Shown: positions 1 through 11,111, numbered from the stretch's first letter. The stretch: 64,000 nt of DNA from Nemertoderma westbladi (GCA_032718475.1 JAUCBJ010002497.1:62001-126000); one strand, 5' to 3'. The notes: generated by a model not told the origin, from the letters alone. A program made the numbers and translations.

Positions 1-265
1 CTAACAAAAGAAGCTAACTGCCGTAACTGAATATAATAAACCATATAATTTGATTATATGCCGTTCAGCCGTTATATTATTCACGTCATACAGTCATATA
101 CCCCCCATCCAGCCATATGCGTGTCACTCTCGCTCAAGTCACTCAATATCATCACTGACTGAGAACGAAATCAACCCCATTGTACCGATTGCTGTACGTG
201 TACGTACACTAACCCTTTACTGCTTTTCGGGCCCTACCTAACCGAACTCACTACCGAACATAGTA

Positions 266-3200
266 ATGGAGTCTAATACTAAAGTGATGCAGGAGGTTAT
301 AAATGAACCTGTCAAACCGACAGTTACCAATAGTGGCGTCGTCATTAACGCAAACAATAGTTCAGCTGATCCAACGTGTACCACCAGTACGACAGAACCA
401 ACAGGCAGCAGCAGTACTACGGAACCGACAGACAATAGTGCTACCGATATGACAGACAAGAGTGCTATGAATACGACTAACAGCACTGCGGTCGATCGGA
501 CAGTTATTAGTTCCGACACTGCTGGGTCTACGACCCCCGGAGACCTCGAAACACCAGTCGGTAAACCAACGAGTAACTACAAATCGAAACTACGGTGGAG
601 GGTGGGCGACCGCCTGGAGGTAGTCTACCGGCCTAAGGAGGGGGGCGACGCAGTGTGGGAACCCGCGAGAGCGGTGTCGGTGGAACCGGGGCGGATCTAC
701 GTACACTACGAGGGATGGAACGCCCGCTACGACCGCTGGGTCGACGACGGCGAGGGAATCCGTCGCAACACGCGACGCTCCCGACGTACCTCGACGCGCG
801 GGTCGCAGCAACCCCGGTACGAGGTAGGGGAGCGTGTGCTCGCTAGATGGGCCAACAACAAACTCTACTACACGGCCCGAATCGATGAGGTTCTACCGGA
901 CAGCGAGACCTACCGACTCACCTTCTACGACGGGGTGCAACGGAGCATGTTGGAGTCGTCGCTCCGGCCGATGGACGCGGCCGCAGTTCGCGACTTGGAG
1001 GACTTCCTGCGGGGCAACCCCGAGTTCCGGCTGTTCCAGGGCGACAGCGGGAAGGATTCGTCGATCTGCGGGAAGGATTTCACCGACGAAGAGGATTCGG
1101 TTTACAGATCGGCGAGTTCCCCCGAGAAGGAAGCGGGGAAGGCGAAGAAACGGAGTCGGAAGAAATCCGTAGTGGCGAAACCGGAAACGGGGAGTAAAGG
1201 GGAGCAGGGAGAGAGTAAAGGGGAGCACGGAGCGAGTAAAGGGGAGCATGGAGCGAGTAAAGGGGGGCATGGAGGTGAACCGTCGATTCCATTGGCGCTG
1301 CTCCCGACTAAACGGATCCGGTCCGAGTCGGAACGCACCTCGGCTCCGGAAGACACCCCAGATCGTCTGTCTCTGAGTTTCAGCGGAGAGAAACACTTCC
1401 TGCTCAGCGAGATGGACGACGCATTGGAACCGGGGGAGATCCGCATCCAACCTCGCATCGCGCCCCGCCCAATCCGGTACACCTTCCCGCCCCCCTCGGG
1501 GGCCACCCCATCGGTAAATAAAGTCTTTATTGCCCCACCCCTCTCCGTGATGACCGGGGCGCCACGCGCACCCGGGTTCACGCAGTTCCACTGGAAACCG
1601 CCACCAAAAGACGACAAATCCATCCCGACTAATAAAAAATCCGTGAAAAAAATATTAAAAACAGAAAAACGCGGATTTTTATTGAAGGAGAAAAAATCTC
1701 CGATCGTAAAAGATAATTTAGTTTTAAACGAAATTAGAAAACAGGATACTTTTACCGATGTAGCGAGTTCTTTAAGTAAAGATAAACACGCATCCCTTCT
1801 GACTACCGTGGACAGTATAACTGAGTGTCCGGTAGGAACGTCGACGTTGGATGAACCTCCGGACGGATTTCCGGTCTCTGAACCCGGAAGTCCGCGGAGC
1901 GACAGTTCCGAGGACATCATCCACTGTATCTGCGACCTCCGCGAGGAGGAGGGCTTTATGATACAGTGCGAGGTCTGCATGGCCTGGCAGCACGGGTTCT
2001 GTGTGGGCGTCCACGAGGGCTGCGTCCCGGACAACCACATCTGTCCGTACTGCCGGGCACCCCGGGACGTCCGGAAGGGGGCCCAGCTGTCGTGGGACAC
2101 GCAGTGGTTGCGAGCGGGCGCCCTGCCCAGTGGCGGCGGCGAGCCCGGGGTCGTGGGCGAACACGCCCTCGTCTGCGCTCTCGTCGACGATTGCGTCAGG
2201 GCGATCGGGGCGCTCGCCGTTATTCGTAAGAAGTTGGAGGTTGTGACGGATCTGTCAGAGACGGTGGACTGTGAACCCATGACGATGCGGAGCGAATTGC
2301 TTCACGCAGCGCGCGCCGCTTACGTTGCTGAACATTCACCGAGAGTTGACTCAACCACACACAGTTCGTTAAACCTGTCAGTAAAATCCAACGGTATCGA
2401 TTGCATTTCTCCCTTCCTAGATCCCGTCAGTCGCACCATTATGAGTGACACAGTCAGCGCCACTAGTGACGTTGTCATGTCTATATCAGCCACCGTTTGT
2501 GGCGCTGGTAATAATATTGAGAATCCCGTGTTTGTCGCTGATAAGGGTGGCGCTACTGATTCCATTGTATCTGCCACTAAGGGTGGCGGTACTAATGGCA
2601 TTATATCTGCCACTGAGGGTGGCGGTACTAATGGCATTGTATCTGCCACTGAGGGTGGCGGTACTAATGGCATTGTATCTGCCACTGAGGGTGGCAGTAC
2701 TAATGGCATTGTATCTGCCACTGAGGGTGGCAGTACTAATGGCATTGTATCTGCCACTGAGGGTGGCAGTACTAAAGGCATTATATCTGCCACTGAGGGT
2801 GGCGGTACTAATGGCATTGTATCTGCCGCTGAGGGTGGCAGTACAAATGGCATTGTATCTGCCACTGAGGGTGGCGGTACTAATGGCATTGTATCTGCCA
2901 CTGAGGGTGGCGGTACTAATGGCATTGTATCGGCCACTGAGGGTGGCGGTACTAATGGCATTGTATCTGCCACTGAGGGTGGCGGTACTAATGGCATTGT
3001 ATCGGCCACTGAGGGTGGCGGTACTAATGGCATTGTATCGGCCACTGAGGGTGGCGGTACTAATGGCATTGTATCTGCCGCTGAGGGTGGCGGTACTAAT
3101 GGCATTGTATCTGCCGCTGAGGGTGGCAGTACAAATGGCATTGTATCTGCCACTGAGGGTGGCGGTACTAATGGCATTGTATCGGCCACTGAGGGTGGCG

Positions 3201-3604
3201 GTACTAATAGCATTGTTACTTCCTCTGAGGGTGGCAATACTGGGGTAGCCTCATCTACTACACATGCCATTAGTACCAATATTGATACTACAACCATTGC
3301 GGGAGACACATCTGTGGACGATGGGGTCGCAGTACCTTCTGAGGAAAGAATCCACCAATCACAATCCTCTGGGAATCCCCCTGCTGAACTTCCGGACGAT
3401 ATTTTGAACCGATGGAATCTAGTTGATCACATAGAACAGCTCCAGATTGATGTCGAGGAGCGTCTCAACAGCCTTGATAAGATTCTCACTGATCTGGAAA
3501 CAGCCCGGAGTCCGAAAAAGTTAAACGTTAAGAATATTACCAGGGGTGTCCAACAGTTACTAGGTGACCTTACTAAAGTGGATAACCTAACTCGGTTGTT
3601 ATAG
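266..3604 (+). CDS. PHF20: PHF20/PHF20L1-like double-Tudor PHD-finger chromatin reader, intronless
   Basis: Predicted 1,112-residue nuclear protein. Two adjacent Tudor-type modules are visible: about residues 108-170 (contains VHYEGWNARYDRWVD) and about 184-240 (contains ERVLARWANNKLYYTARI and FYDGV). A C4HC3 PHD finger lies at about 551-605 (CIC...CEVCMAWQHGFC...CPYC). This domain order is that of PHF20/PHF20L1 and insect MBD-R2. Those proteins read methylated histones and serve the NSL/MOF histone-acetyltransferase complex; that role is family knowledge. The N-terminus is Ser/Thr-rich, the linker is basic, and the C-terminal ~75 residues look helical. Odd points: the whole protein is one open frame, whereas family members are multi-exon; a 12-residue repeat occurs about 20 times (residues ~755-990); I see no C2H2 finger between Tudor and PHD. 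The first in-frame Met is used as start. Orthologue versus paralogue or retrocopy is unresolved. Confidence 0.85.
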   Translation: MESNTKVMQEVINEPVKPTVTNSGVVINANNSSADPTCTTSTTEPTGSSSTTEPTDNSATDMTDKSAMNTTNSTAVDRTVISSDTAGSTTPGDLETPVGKPTSNYKSKLRWRVGDRLEVVYRPKEGGDAVWEPARAVSVEPGRIYVHYEGWNARYDRWVDDGEGIRRNTRRSRRTSTRGSQQPRYEVGERVLARWANNKLYYTARIDEVLPDSETYRLTFYDGVQRSMLESSLRPMDAAAVRDLEDFLRGNPEFRLFQGDSGKDSSICGKDFTDEEDSVYRSASSPEKEAGKAKKRSRKKSVVAKPETGSKGEQGESKGEHGASKGEHGASKGGHGGEPSIPLALLPTKRIRSESERTSAPEDTPDRLSLSFSGEKHFLLSEMDDALEPGEIRIQPRIAPRPIRYTFPPPSGATPSVNKVFIAPPLSVMTGAPRAPGFTQFHWKPPPKDDKSIPTNKKSVKKILKTEKRGFLLKEKKSPIVKDNLVLNEIRKQDTFTDVASSLSKDKHASLLTTVDSITECPVGTSTLDEPPDGFPVSEPGSPRSDSSEDIIHCICDLREEEGFMIQCEVCMAWQHGFCVGVHEGCVPDNHICPYCRAPRDVRKGAQLSWDTQWLRAGALPSGGGEPGVVGEHALVCALVDDCVRAIGALAVIRKKLEVVTDLSETVDCEPMTMRSELLHAARAAYVAEHSPRVDSTTHSSLNLSVKSNGIDCISPFLDPVSRTIMSDTVSATSDVVMSISATVCGAGNNIENPVFVADKGGATDSIVSATKGGGTNGIISATEGGGTNGIVSATEGGGTNGIVSATEGGSTNGIVSATEGGSTNGIVSATEGGSTKGIISATEGGGTNGIVSAAEGGSTNGIVSATEGGGTNGIVSATEGGGTNGIVSATEGGGTNGIVSATEGGGTNGIVSATEGGGTNGIVSATEGGGTNGIVSAAEGGGTNGIVSAAEGGSTNGIVSATEGGGTNGIVSATEGGGTNSIVTSSEGGNTGVASSTTHAISTNIDTTTIAGDTSVDDGVAVPSEERIHQSQSSGNPPAELPDDILNRWNLVDHIEQLQIDVEERLNSLDKILTDLETARSPKKLNVKNITRGVQQLLGDLTKVDNLTRLL
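2541..3230 (+). repeat. 36-bp coding minisatellite in the PHF20-like gene
   Basis: About 20 head-to-tail copies of a 36-bp unit encode a 12-residue repeat of the form SATEGGGTNGIV, with variants A for T, S for G and K for N. Its length is a multiple of three, so copy-number change keeps the frame. Because of the periodicity, other frames on both strands are also open here; those long ORFs are shadows. Confidence 0.95.
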
Positions 3605-4983
3605 TTGCAGGTCAATACAATTCATATTGAAATGTTTCGAATTCTTATGGACGTAGTTTTGTTTAAAGTGTAATATCCTACAGTACAAGGTTTGTTTATA
3701 TCTACTTTAATTTACTGATGACATAATAATAGTTTGTATATAAAATTGCATTATTATTCACTACGAAATGTATTATCGCAAAGTAAATACCGAAAAATAT
3801 ATAACTTTTTCGCCTTTGAAATCATTCGCTTTTAATTCATTCATGTTTCAGCGTGAAAAAATATCGGGTTGGATATGGAGCTTTCACCCTTGGGAGTTAG
3901 TGTGGCGCCGTCCCTGCCTTATAAGTAACACAAATAGTGCAGAGCCTTAACGGTTGCTTCTGGTGTTTCACGTTTACCGATTGTTTAACTTGTTATTATC
4001 GTAAGGATAAGCGCACTTTATATTACTGCTTAGAATCGGGACTCTTCTCATTGGAATATTTAGTGAATAACGTTCTGGAACACTTCCCCAGTCCATCATC
4101 GTAATGCTTTCGCATATAAAATAAAACTAATTAAATATTGTATTATTGTAGAATGTGAACATAATTACGGGCCACATGTGAGTTTAAAATAAGAACTCGG
4201 ACATTGTTTGTCCAATTCGACATCGTATGTACGTGACATACAGAAACCAACTGATAATAGTGAACAACTGAATCAAAGTTCAGAAGGTTTAGAGGCATCA
4301 TTTTCCACTGACAATTGAAATGTTGTTAGAGAGAAGTTCTGGTTTAGAAGCTGATGATTAATAAGTTGGTCATTGTCATTTTAAACAAATGGTTTCCATA
4401 TGTCATGAACTACGCGAAAGCCGTGAAAACATGGAAAACGGGCTTTCAAGTAGGGCCTAATTAATTTCCAAAGCGCTTGCTCTTGCGCAGTGTTTTAAGC
4501 GCTACACATGAGCATCAAATTTGATGCGTTAATAAAAAATGAAACAAGTGGCATGATTCATAAATTAATTAATTTTTTATTTGTCCTTTTCTGGCAAATA
4601 TTGCGATGTAAAGATTGCAAAACATATCTTAATTTCATTTAGAAATAATTTCTAACGAACGCAAAAATTAAACCCTTTACTTTACGTGACAGTAAAGCAA
4701 ACTTACTTTACGTAACGGGCCACAATAATTGAAATAAATATTGGGCCACCCGCCCCAATATTTTTTTTTCATATCTTGAAAGACAAATCTTTAAATTGCT
4801 TGAAACCTTAAACACAACTAGTTCAACACACCGTCGATGTCCACGTGAAGACCAAGCCCGGCCAAGCGTTTAAAAAGTATTTTAAGAAAGCACTTCGCAT
4901 CGGTATGGTCGCCATCTTCTCATTAGCATCGGTTTGAAGGGAGGTAAAGACAAAGAAGGTTGGCCAACACCATACATGTTTAT
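3605..4983. other. Intergenic, 3' side of PHF20-like gene
   Basis: No gene recognised. AT-rich. A possible polyadenylation signal AATAAA lies at 4119-4124, about 515 bp after the stop. From about 4790 to 4850 the sequence resembles the left arm of the fold-back element at 15681-16981 (shared acaactagttcaac segment). Confidence 0.5.
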
Positions 4984-5529
4984 CGTAACTTTTTACTATA
5001 TTATTGTAACTTTTTACTATATTATTGTAACTTTTTACTATATTATTGTAACTTTTTACTATATTATTGTAACTTTTTACTATATTATTGTAACTTTTTA
5101 CTATATTATTGTAACTTTTTACTATATTATTGTAACTTTTTACTATATTATTGTAACTTTTTACTATATTATTGTAACTTTTTACTATATTATTGTAACT
5201 TTTTACTATATTATTGTAACTTTTTACTATATTATTGTAACTTTTTACTATATTATTGTAACTTTTTACTATATTATTGTAACCTTTTACTATATTATTG
5301 TAACTTTTTACTATATTATTGTAACTTTTTACTATATTATTGTAACTTTTTACTATATTATTGTAACTTTTTACTATATTATTGTAACTTTTTACTATAT
5401 TATTGTAACTTTTTACTATATTATTGTAACTTTTTACTATATTATTGTAAATTTTTACTATATTATTGTAACTTTTTACTATATTATTGTAACTTTCTAC
5501 TATATTATTGTAACTTTTTACTATATTAT
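4984..5529 (+). repeat. 21-bp minisatellite, about 26 copies
   Basis: Nearly perfect tandem copies of gtaactttttactatattat plus t, with very few substitutions (for example near 5281, 5450 and 5495). It is flanked by degraded inverted-arm sequence (about 4790-4850 and 5540-5620) related to the fold-back family seen at 9885-10215 and 15681-16981, so the array probably sits in the core of such an element. Open frames of over 200 codons through it are artefacts of the 21-bp period. Confidence 0.95.
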
Positions 5530-5847
5530 ATTTTTATATCGGTTATAACAGATTTAAAGGCAAAATCGAAAATTCTAACGTCGACGGCGAGTTGATTTCT
5601 AGCAATCTGTTTCATGGTGTACAATTATCAATCAATCCTAAATGAATGTTATTTATATCCAACGGTCTCTATAATCATCATGTAATTTTTATTAATAATA
5701 TATTCATCCATATGTTCATTATTTACCGGTATATTTATTAATTAATACATAATCTCATATATGTATAATACATAATATCCATATTCCATTTATTATATTA
5801 AATTTAATCCGTATTATAATATTATAAATTAATAAAGTCTTTATACA
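5530..5847. other. Intergenic, 3' side of RSPRY1
   Basis: Very AT-rich. Contains the degraded right arm of a fold-back relative (about 5545-5625). On the minus strand a polyadenylation hexamer AATAAA occupies 5789-5794, 54 bp beyond the RSPRY1 stop. The gene is convergent with the PHF20-like gene. Confidence 0.5.
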
Positions 5848-7509
5848 TTATGTGTTATCCAATAAATCCGAGGGGTCTGAGTCAATGGCGACTCTACAAT
5901 CAATAGCGGCCCGACAGATCGGACAAACTTCCAGCTGATTGGCGCAGACCCAACATAACCCAGAATGGTCGCAGGGTCGCAGTGTGACCACCCCTAGCTC
6001 GTCGCAGCACAACGAGCAGGCATCCTCGCGGAGAGACAACCCCCGTCCCGTCTGCTTGAGACGCAACGGTTTGGGGAGCACGAACCCGGGTCGGTCGTTC
6101 GAGTCCAATAAGGGGTGGGAGTTAAAGGGGAGAGAGTCGGGAGGCGGGAATCGGAAGCGAGTTGAGCCGAAGTTAAACCGGCACTGTTGGTAAGACATGA
6201 AGCTGGCGGCCGCGTAGAAACCAGTCTGACATCGTAGGAAGAGCTGAGATAGACCTTCTACTGGTGCGAGAGAGACGCCGTTTACAGAGAATGTAACTTG
6301 TAGCGTCGATGTGTCCAATAGGAAGCCAACCACGTCTCCTGGTTGCCAAGGAGACAGACGATGTGGTCGTGGTTTCGCTGAGTGCCACACCTTCCCGCGG
6401 CATCCGTCGAAGGCGACCGAATAATCGTCGTCGCCGACCCCGTGGCCGTCGAGACGGAGGAACTTACCGGCTTCGGTAGCGAACCCGATCTGAAGGACTC
6501 CGTCGGTCACCAAGGTCACCTCGTAGTACCAGCGACCTGGTCGGGTCAGCGGTGCGGTGGAGAGCACCGACTCGAATGAGCTCGAGTCCGATCGAGCTTC
6601 CAGTCCGTCCGGAGAGACTTTGAGTTTGTCGCTGGCGCTGCTCGCGTTAAGAATGACGTTGACGCCACAAGAACTGAGCGAGTCGAGTCGTTCGTAAGAG
6701 AAAACGCGATCGCGCGGGACAAACAGGTTGTCGAGGAGCCACTGAGCCGTGAACCCGATTTGACGCAAGAGATTGTCTGGAGAATGGAAGAAATCCTCGA
6801 GTTTAACGAGCGATTCGAAGACCGTGGATTCTTCGATTGTCGCTTTATTTTCTATTGTCAAGGAAAGTTTCTCTAAAGCGATGAGCGCAAATAGAGTTGC
6901 CATGTTCAACATGTTTAACAGTCGCAGCAGATAGTCGAGCGTCTGCGGGGTCAGCAAGAGACAACATGGCGGTCCCATAACCTTCTCAGCAACGCAACCG
7001 ACAACAGAGGCCACGTTGCGATGGTAGCGCTCATCGGATGGCTCACGCTCAAAGTCCAGGTAGTTGGTGAGCATAACTATGGTGTTTTTTGACGGGATCG
7101 CGCATTCATCGATCTGGAAGTTTATATAAGAGGTACCTATACAGCTGTGGAGAGGCACGTTTTCTAAGAGAGATAGAACAACGGCTATCCAACCAGTTTC
7201 TATCTCGGCTATTTCATGAAGCTGTACGAATGCCAATGGCGTCATTTGTGTACCACTGTCAGACATTCGCTGAGTTATCCGTAACAATTGGGTGGTAAGG
7301 TTGTCCACGTTCAATTCCTTCCGTACCTCATGCGGACTCATTTGTTCAATCAATTTGATCTGGCGTTGGGTGAGATTTATGCCGACGGAACTGATGTTGA
7401 AACGGTGTGGTGGCGTTGTATCAATGTCCCTAGGGGCGATCGCTGGAGGCATCGAACTGGGGTTAGCGTTGCGGCTACTAATCAAGCAGCAGCTACAAAC
7501 CTTACCCAT
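5848..7509 (-). CDS. RSPRY1: RSPRY1, RING finger and SPRY domain protein, intronless
   Basis: Predicted 553-residue protein collinear with animal RSPRY1 (576 residues in human) over nearly its whole length. Order: short N-terminus, helical region with VVGCVAEKVMGPP and LFALIALEKLSLT, B30.2/SPRY domain (GRWYYEVTLVTDGVLQIGFAT ... SFMSYQQCRFNFG), and a C-terminal C3HC4 RING (CSLCCDE ... CDHSGLC ... CPICR). RING proteins of this type are probable E3 ubiquitin ligases; substrate unknown. The frame opens at 7545, but I chose the Met at 7509 because it gives MGKVCS, a myristoylation-like start that parallels the MG-xx-C start inside vertebrate RSPRY1. All RING cysteines and the histidine are present. 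Odd: a single uninterrupted exon, unlike the many-exon vertebrate gene. It is convergent with the PHF20-like gene. Confidence 0.92.
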   Translation of the reverse strand: MGKVCSCCLISSRNANPSSMPPAIAPRDIDTTPPHRFNISSVGINLTQRQIKLIEQMSPHEVRKELNVDNLTTQLLRITQRMSDSGTQMTPLAFVQLHEIAEIETGWIAVVLSLLENVPLHSCIGTSYINFQIDECAIPSKNTIVMLTNYLDFEREPSDERYHRNVASVVGCVAEKVMGPPCCLLLTPQTLDYLLRLLNMLNMATLFALIALEKLSLTIENKATIEESTVFESLVKLEDFFHSPDNLLRQIGFTAQWLLDNLFVPRDRVFSYERLDSLSSCGVNVILNASSASDKLKVSPDGLEARSDSSSFESVLSTAPLTRPGRWYYEVTLVTDGVLQIGFATEAGKFLRLDGHGVGDDDYSVAFDGCRGKVWHSAKPRPHRLSPWQPGDVVGFLLDTSTLQVTFSVNGVSLAPVEGLSQLFLRCQTGFYAAASFMSYQQCRFNFGSTRFRFPPPDSLPFNSHPLLDSNDRPGFVLPKPLRLKQTGRGLSLREDACSLCCDELGVVTLRPCDHSGLCWVCANQLEVCPICRAAIDCRVAIDSDPSDLLDNT

Positions 7510-7545
7510 AACGACAGAACGATAATTAATCCTGCAATCAGCCAA

Positions 7546-9292
7546 CAGTTACTGCTGTACTGTGTACTCTGGTACTGCTGTACTGAGTTATGCTGTTCCT
7601 GTTATAGGCCTATGATGTTGACAACCACGACTTTAGAGGGATTGTAATATTAATATTAAAACAATAAAATAGGACATGGGGCCTCATTCCCTCAGACACT
7701 ACCTAGCATTTAGGGCCACTTGGGCCACTGTTAGTACTCAGGCACTAAGGCCCATCAAAAAACAAAATACCAAATCGATTTTAGTGCTACATAACCCAAC
7801 CCAACTCTGCAACTACCACAAGAAAAATTACACCAAACCATACAGTAACTACAGGTTCCGGTAAGTATTGCACGAAATAGGCTATCCCATAAATTACGAA
7901 AAATATAGGACATTTTGTCCGCCGAAAAGGTAAGTCTAGCTAATAAATAATAATAATAAATAAATAAATAATAAATTTTATAAAAATAAAAGGGTTTCGG
8001 AGATTTAAACACTGAACCCTGGGATTCGTGGTTCTCCTCATCAGCAGTGTGCCACGAACCCCACCTCTACCCTAACAAAACTGCACCACTAAATTAAGAC
8101 AATGACCAATAAATTAGAAATCCTACCGTACCACCGAACAGAGTTGAAACCACCCACCCCCAATTATGACTGTTATGACTGACTACCGACTACAGGCTGA
8201 CCGCCTCGACCGCAGTACTGCAGTATTAAGTTCTGAAGTTACAGTCAAGGACTGGTCAGCTGTCAGTCCAGCAATCGGAACTACAAAGATATAGGCCTAA
8301 CAAATACGCTACCGTACATATGAGTCATATGGCATCAGAAGTACATAAGAATATAAATTACATCATCCCGGTTTATATCATTATGTAACATAGCTACTAC
8401 AGTACTACAGTAGCTACGTGCCACAATTCCGCGGCTAGTGGCCACTGAAAATAGCTCGTATCCGCAGCCTACCTGATGGCCTCGGCCCGTAGCTACCAGT
8501 GTCACGGCTTTCGGCGTCCTTACCCCCTCAAAAAACATAAAAAATATCTTAGATATTTCATTCATTATCATTATCTTCATTAACATTCAAATTTCCCGCC
8601 AACACTAATAATTTGATACATTCTTCACTCTGTCACCTATAAATACTGGACGTACTGCTATTTCATTCATTCTGATGAATAGAATCACACGGACATCAGA
8701 CTTTCTGCTCTGTGTCCACCAGCTACTGACTGCATCCTGGCATCTGTCAGTAGCCACTTTATCCTTTATCTAATTCTAGCAGTCTCTTAGACACCCGTCT
8801 ATGCGGCTGTATAAACGCCAGTATTTCTTTTGAACTGTGCGTGTGCGTTCCATTTTCATCACTACACTGCATGATTATTGTCATCCCCTTTTTGGCTCAT
8901 ATCGCATTTAGTGTCATGCCTGATTTAGGAAATAAATAAACTAAAGGTTTTATAATAAATAATATTTATTTTAAAGGCCATTGGCAATTAACGTTTACAT
9001 GCTCAGGTGATGAAATTACGCCAAGCGCGCCAGCACGGTAGAATACGGGCTGACGGGCGTTAGTATTACAGCCGCCAAATGAAGGTTTTACCGGCAAAGC
9101 CTCATAAAATACCCAAAAGCGACCCAAACCGCTTTCCCACTGTTTAGCCGGGACAACCAGCTATTAGAGAATCTGTCATCACGGTTTCCATAAGATAAGA
9201 TAAGGGCCGTCGAGAGGAAAAAGCGGGCACGGGGCAACATAACTGGAAAATCCGGACCCCCTTTATATTTGATGTGAAATAAGTGTAATTTA
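7546..9292. other. Gene-free region
   Basis: No coding sequence recognised on either strand. Contains an inverted repeat at about 8021-8063 (ggattcgtgg against ccacgaaccc) and an A/T-rich simple stretch near 7940-7990. The RSPRY1 promoter should lie just above 7545, but I see no clear TATA box. Short ORFs here have no recognisable domain. Confidence 0.4.
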
Positions 9293-9313
9293 CCCCCCCC
9301 CCCCCCCCCCCCC
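9293..9313 (+). repeat. Poly-C run (21 C)
   Basis: Uninterrupted C run. Similar runs occur at 13247-13268 (22 C) and, as G, at 16501-16515 (15 G). Exact lengths may be unreliable because homopolymers are error-prone in assemblies. Confidence 0.9.
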
Positions 9314-9411
9314 ACATTCCACAAAAAACTGTTTTAGTAGCATTGGATTGGAGTGAAGGGGAAGCTACGGAGCCCCTAAAGGGACATAGGTTTCCCCTTT
9401 TTTTTCTAAGT

Positions 9412-9875
9412 ACGGCCCAGAGATACTAAGTCCGGGCCAGAGATACTAAGTCCGGTCCGGAGATACTATATCAGGCCCTGAGATACTAAGTCCGGCCCGG
9501 AGATACTAAGTCCGGCCCGGAGATACTATCTCAGGCCCGGAGATAAAATACAGAACAGGTTCATAGACACTATAGCGCTGACACAGCAATTTCAATTTGT
9601 GAGATATTTAATATGGAGACACAAGAGTATTGTTAGCACAATACAAGGTAATTTGGGCCTGGAGATAGTATCTCCGGGCCAGACTTAGTATCTCCGGGCC
9701 TGAGATGTATCTCCGGGCCTGAGATAGTATCTCCGGGCCAGACTTAGTATCTCCGGGCCTGAGATATGTAGTATTTCCGGGCCGGACTTAGTACCTCCAG
9801 GGCCTGAGATAGTATCTCCGGGCCGGACTTAGTATCTCAGGGCCGGACTTAGTATCTCCGGGCCTGAGATAATCT
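9412..9875. repeat. Two inverted 20-bp arrays forming a long hairpin
   Basis: Left array (9412-9546): about seven copies of a 20-bp unit such as gtccggcccggagatactaa. Right array (9656-9871): about eleven copies of the reverse complement (ggacttagtatctccgggcc type). A unique spacer of about 107 bp separates them. The unit itself holds short palindromes (ccgggcc; gagatagtatctc). The arrangement could fold into a stem of over 100 bp. Confidence 0.9.
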
Positions 9876-9884
9876 CAGTTGTTT

Positions 9885-10215
9885 CTCAATGAAATTCAGA
9901 TATTGTTACATATTTGGAATCGTTGCAAGGCAAGCTTTTTAATGATATGAAAAAATTACGACTAATGTGAAGAATGTCCACGATATGGAGAGTGCAATTT
10001 CGCAAAAGACACTTTTTTAAAACGCTTACATGTATAAAAAATTTTTTAAGGCAAAATCGAAAATTCCGGCTTCATGGGGTCATCGACGGTGAGTGGAACT
10101 ACTGTAGTTGTGTTTCAAATTTCAAGCAATATGATATAGATTTGTAGAAAAATCTGGGGGGTGGGGGGTCCGTGTCATCAGAAAATGACACTACTGTATA
10201 TTACGGGACATGGTG
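9885..10215 (+). repeat. Fold-back family arm, solo copy
   Basis: Matches in the same orientation the inner right arm of the fold-back at 15681-16981: tcaatgaaattcagayattg, the aaaattacga block, cacttttttaaaacgctta, and the terminal gtcatcagaaaatgacact. It begins immediately after the inverted 20-bp array. Confidence 0.8.
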
Positions 10216-11111
10216 TACTACAGTATAGGTTGGTATTATTAGTTGGTATCACCATACCAAATTTCGTAGCCTATGATTGAAATTTGAAAATAATTAGGCC
10301 CCCTAGAAATGGTTGTTGTATTAATTAAGGGAGATCAAGATGGCGAGATATACTCTATTGCCTATACACTTATCGTTCTAGAAGTCTATAAAAAAATATG
10401 TATTATTTCTAGAACACCTTATCTCCGCATAATAACAAATTTATACGGTACTGGTGCTGTATGCGTACACCCACCGCCAAACTTTATCTATAAGCTAGTT
10501 TTTGTGAATTTCTTTTTTTGAAATGTACCATAGAACATGTTAGCTATTTATTTTGAAAAAGTTAATGTTCTAGAAAACTATTTTTTGTTCTAGAACATTT
10601 TTTAGACAAAAGCCAGGTTTGTATTTAAAAAGAATGGGATGGTTATAAAACGTGTATGAAATAAATTAAGTATTTTTTTTAATACAGTATTTTGAAATTT
10701 TTCAATTAAATTATGACGATAGCTAGTAATATTTATGAGAGCTAATAAATAATAAAAGCAATTTTCACCAGAAAATTTTTTACAAAAACTAGCTAATAAA
10801 AAGTACTAGCTAACACAAAATAAATTGCCTATGCTACTAGTACCCCTACCCCACAACGATTTCTACGCACAAAGTGGTACATAGTGTATATGAATAGATA
10901 GTTTTTATAAAAGACAATAATGTTTCCAGCGAATCACTAAAATGCTAAATACTGGTGATATAACGAACTCATAAGATTTTAATACAAACCTTCTTTTTTT
11001 CTAAAAAGATGTTCCTGAAAAGAATATTTGTTCTAGAACACTATTTTTTATAAACAAATAGCTAACATGTTCCAGAACAGTCACAAAAATAAATTTTCAA
11101 AAACTAATATG
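10216..11111. other. Gene-free, rich in ttctagaac dyads
   Basis: No gene recognised. AT-rich with several GTTCTAGAAC-like palindromes (near 10375, 10408, 10569, 10589, 11030 and 11073), the same sequence that recurs in the fold-back arms at 15.7-17.0 kb. It is probably decayed repeat DNA of that family. Confidence 0.5.

Noticed and set aside
2320-3309. Long minus-strand and second-frame ORFs inside the PHF20-like gene
   Set aside because: Shadows of the 36-bp coding repeat; the plus-strand frame has the Tudor and PHD domains.
4934-5595. Open frames of 204 and 211 codons
   Set aside because: Artefact of the 21-bp array (a repeated seven-residue unit); no start context or homology.
8012-8063. 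Small hairpin as an RNA gene or terminator
   Set aside because: Single imperfect inverted repeat, no promoter or family match; left as a note.
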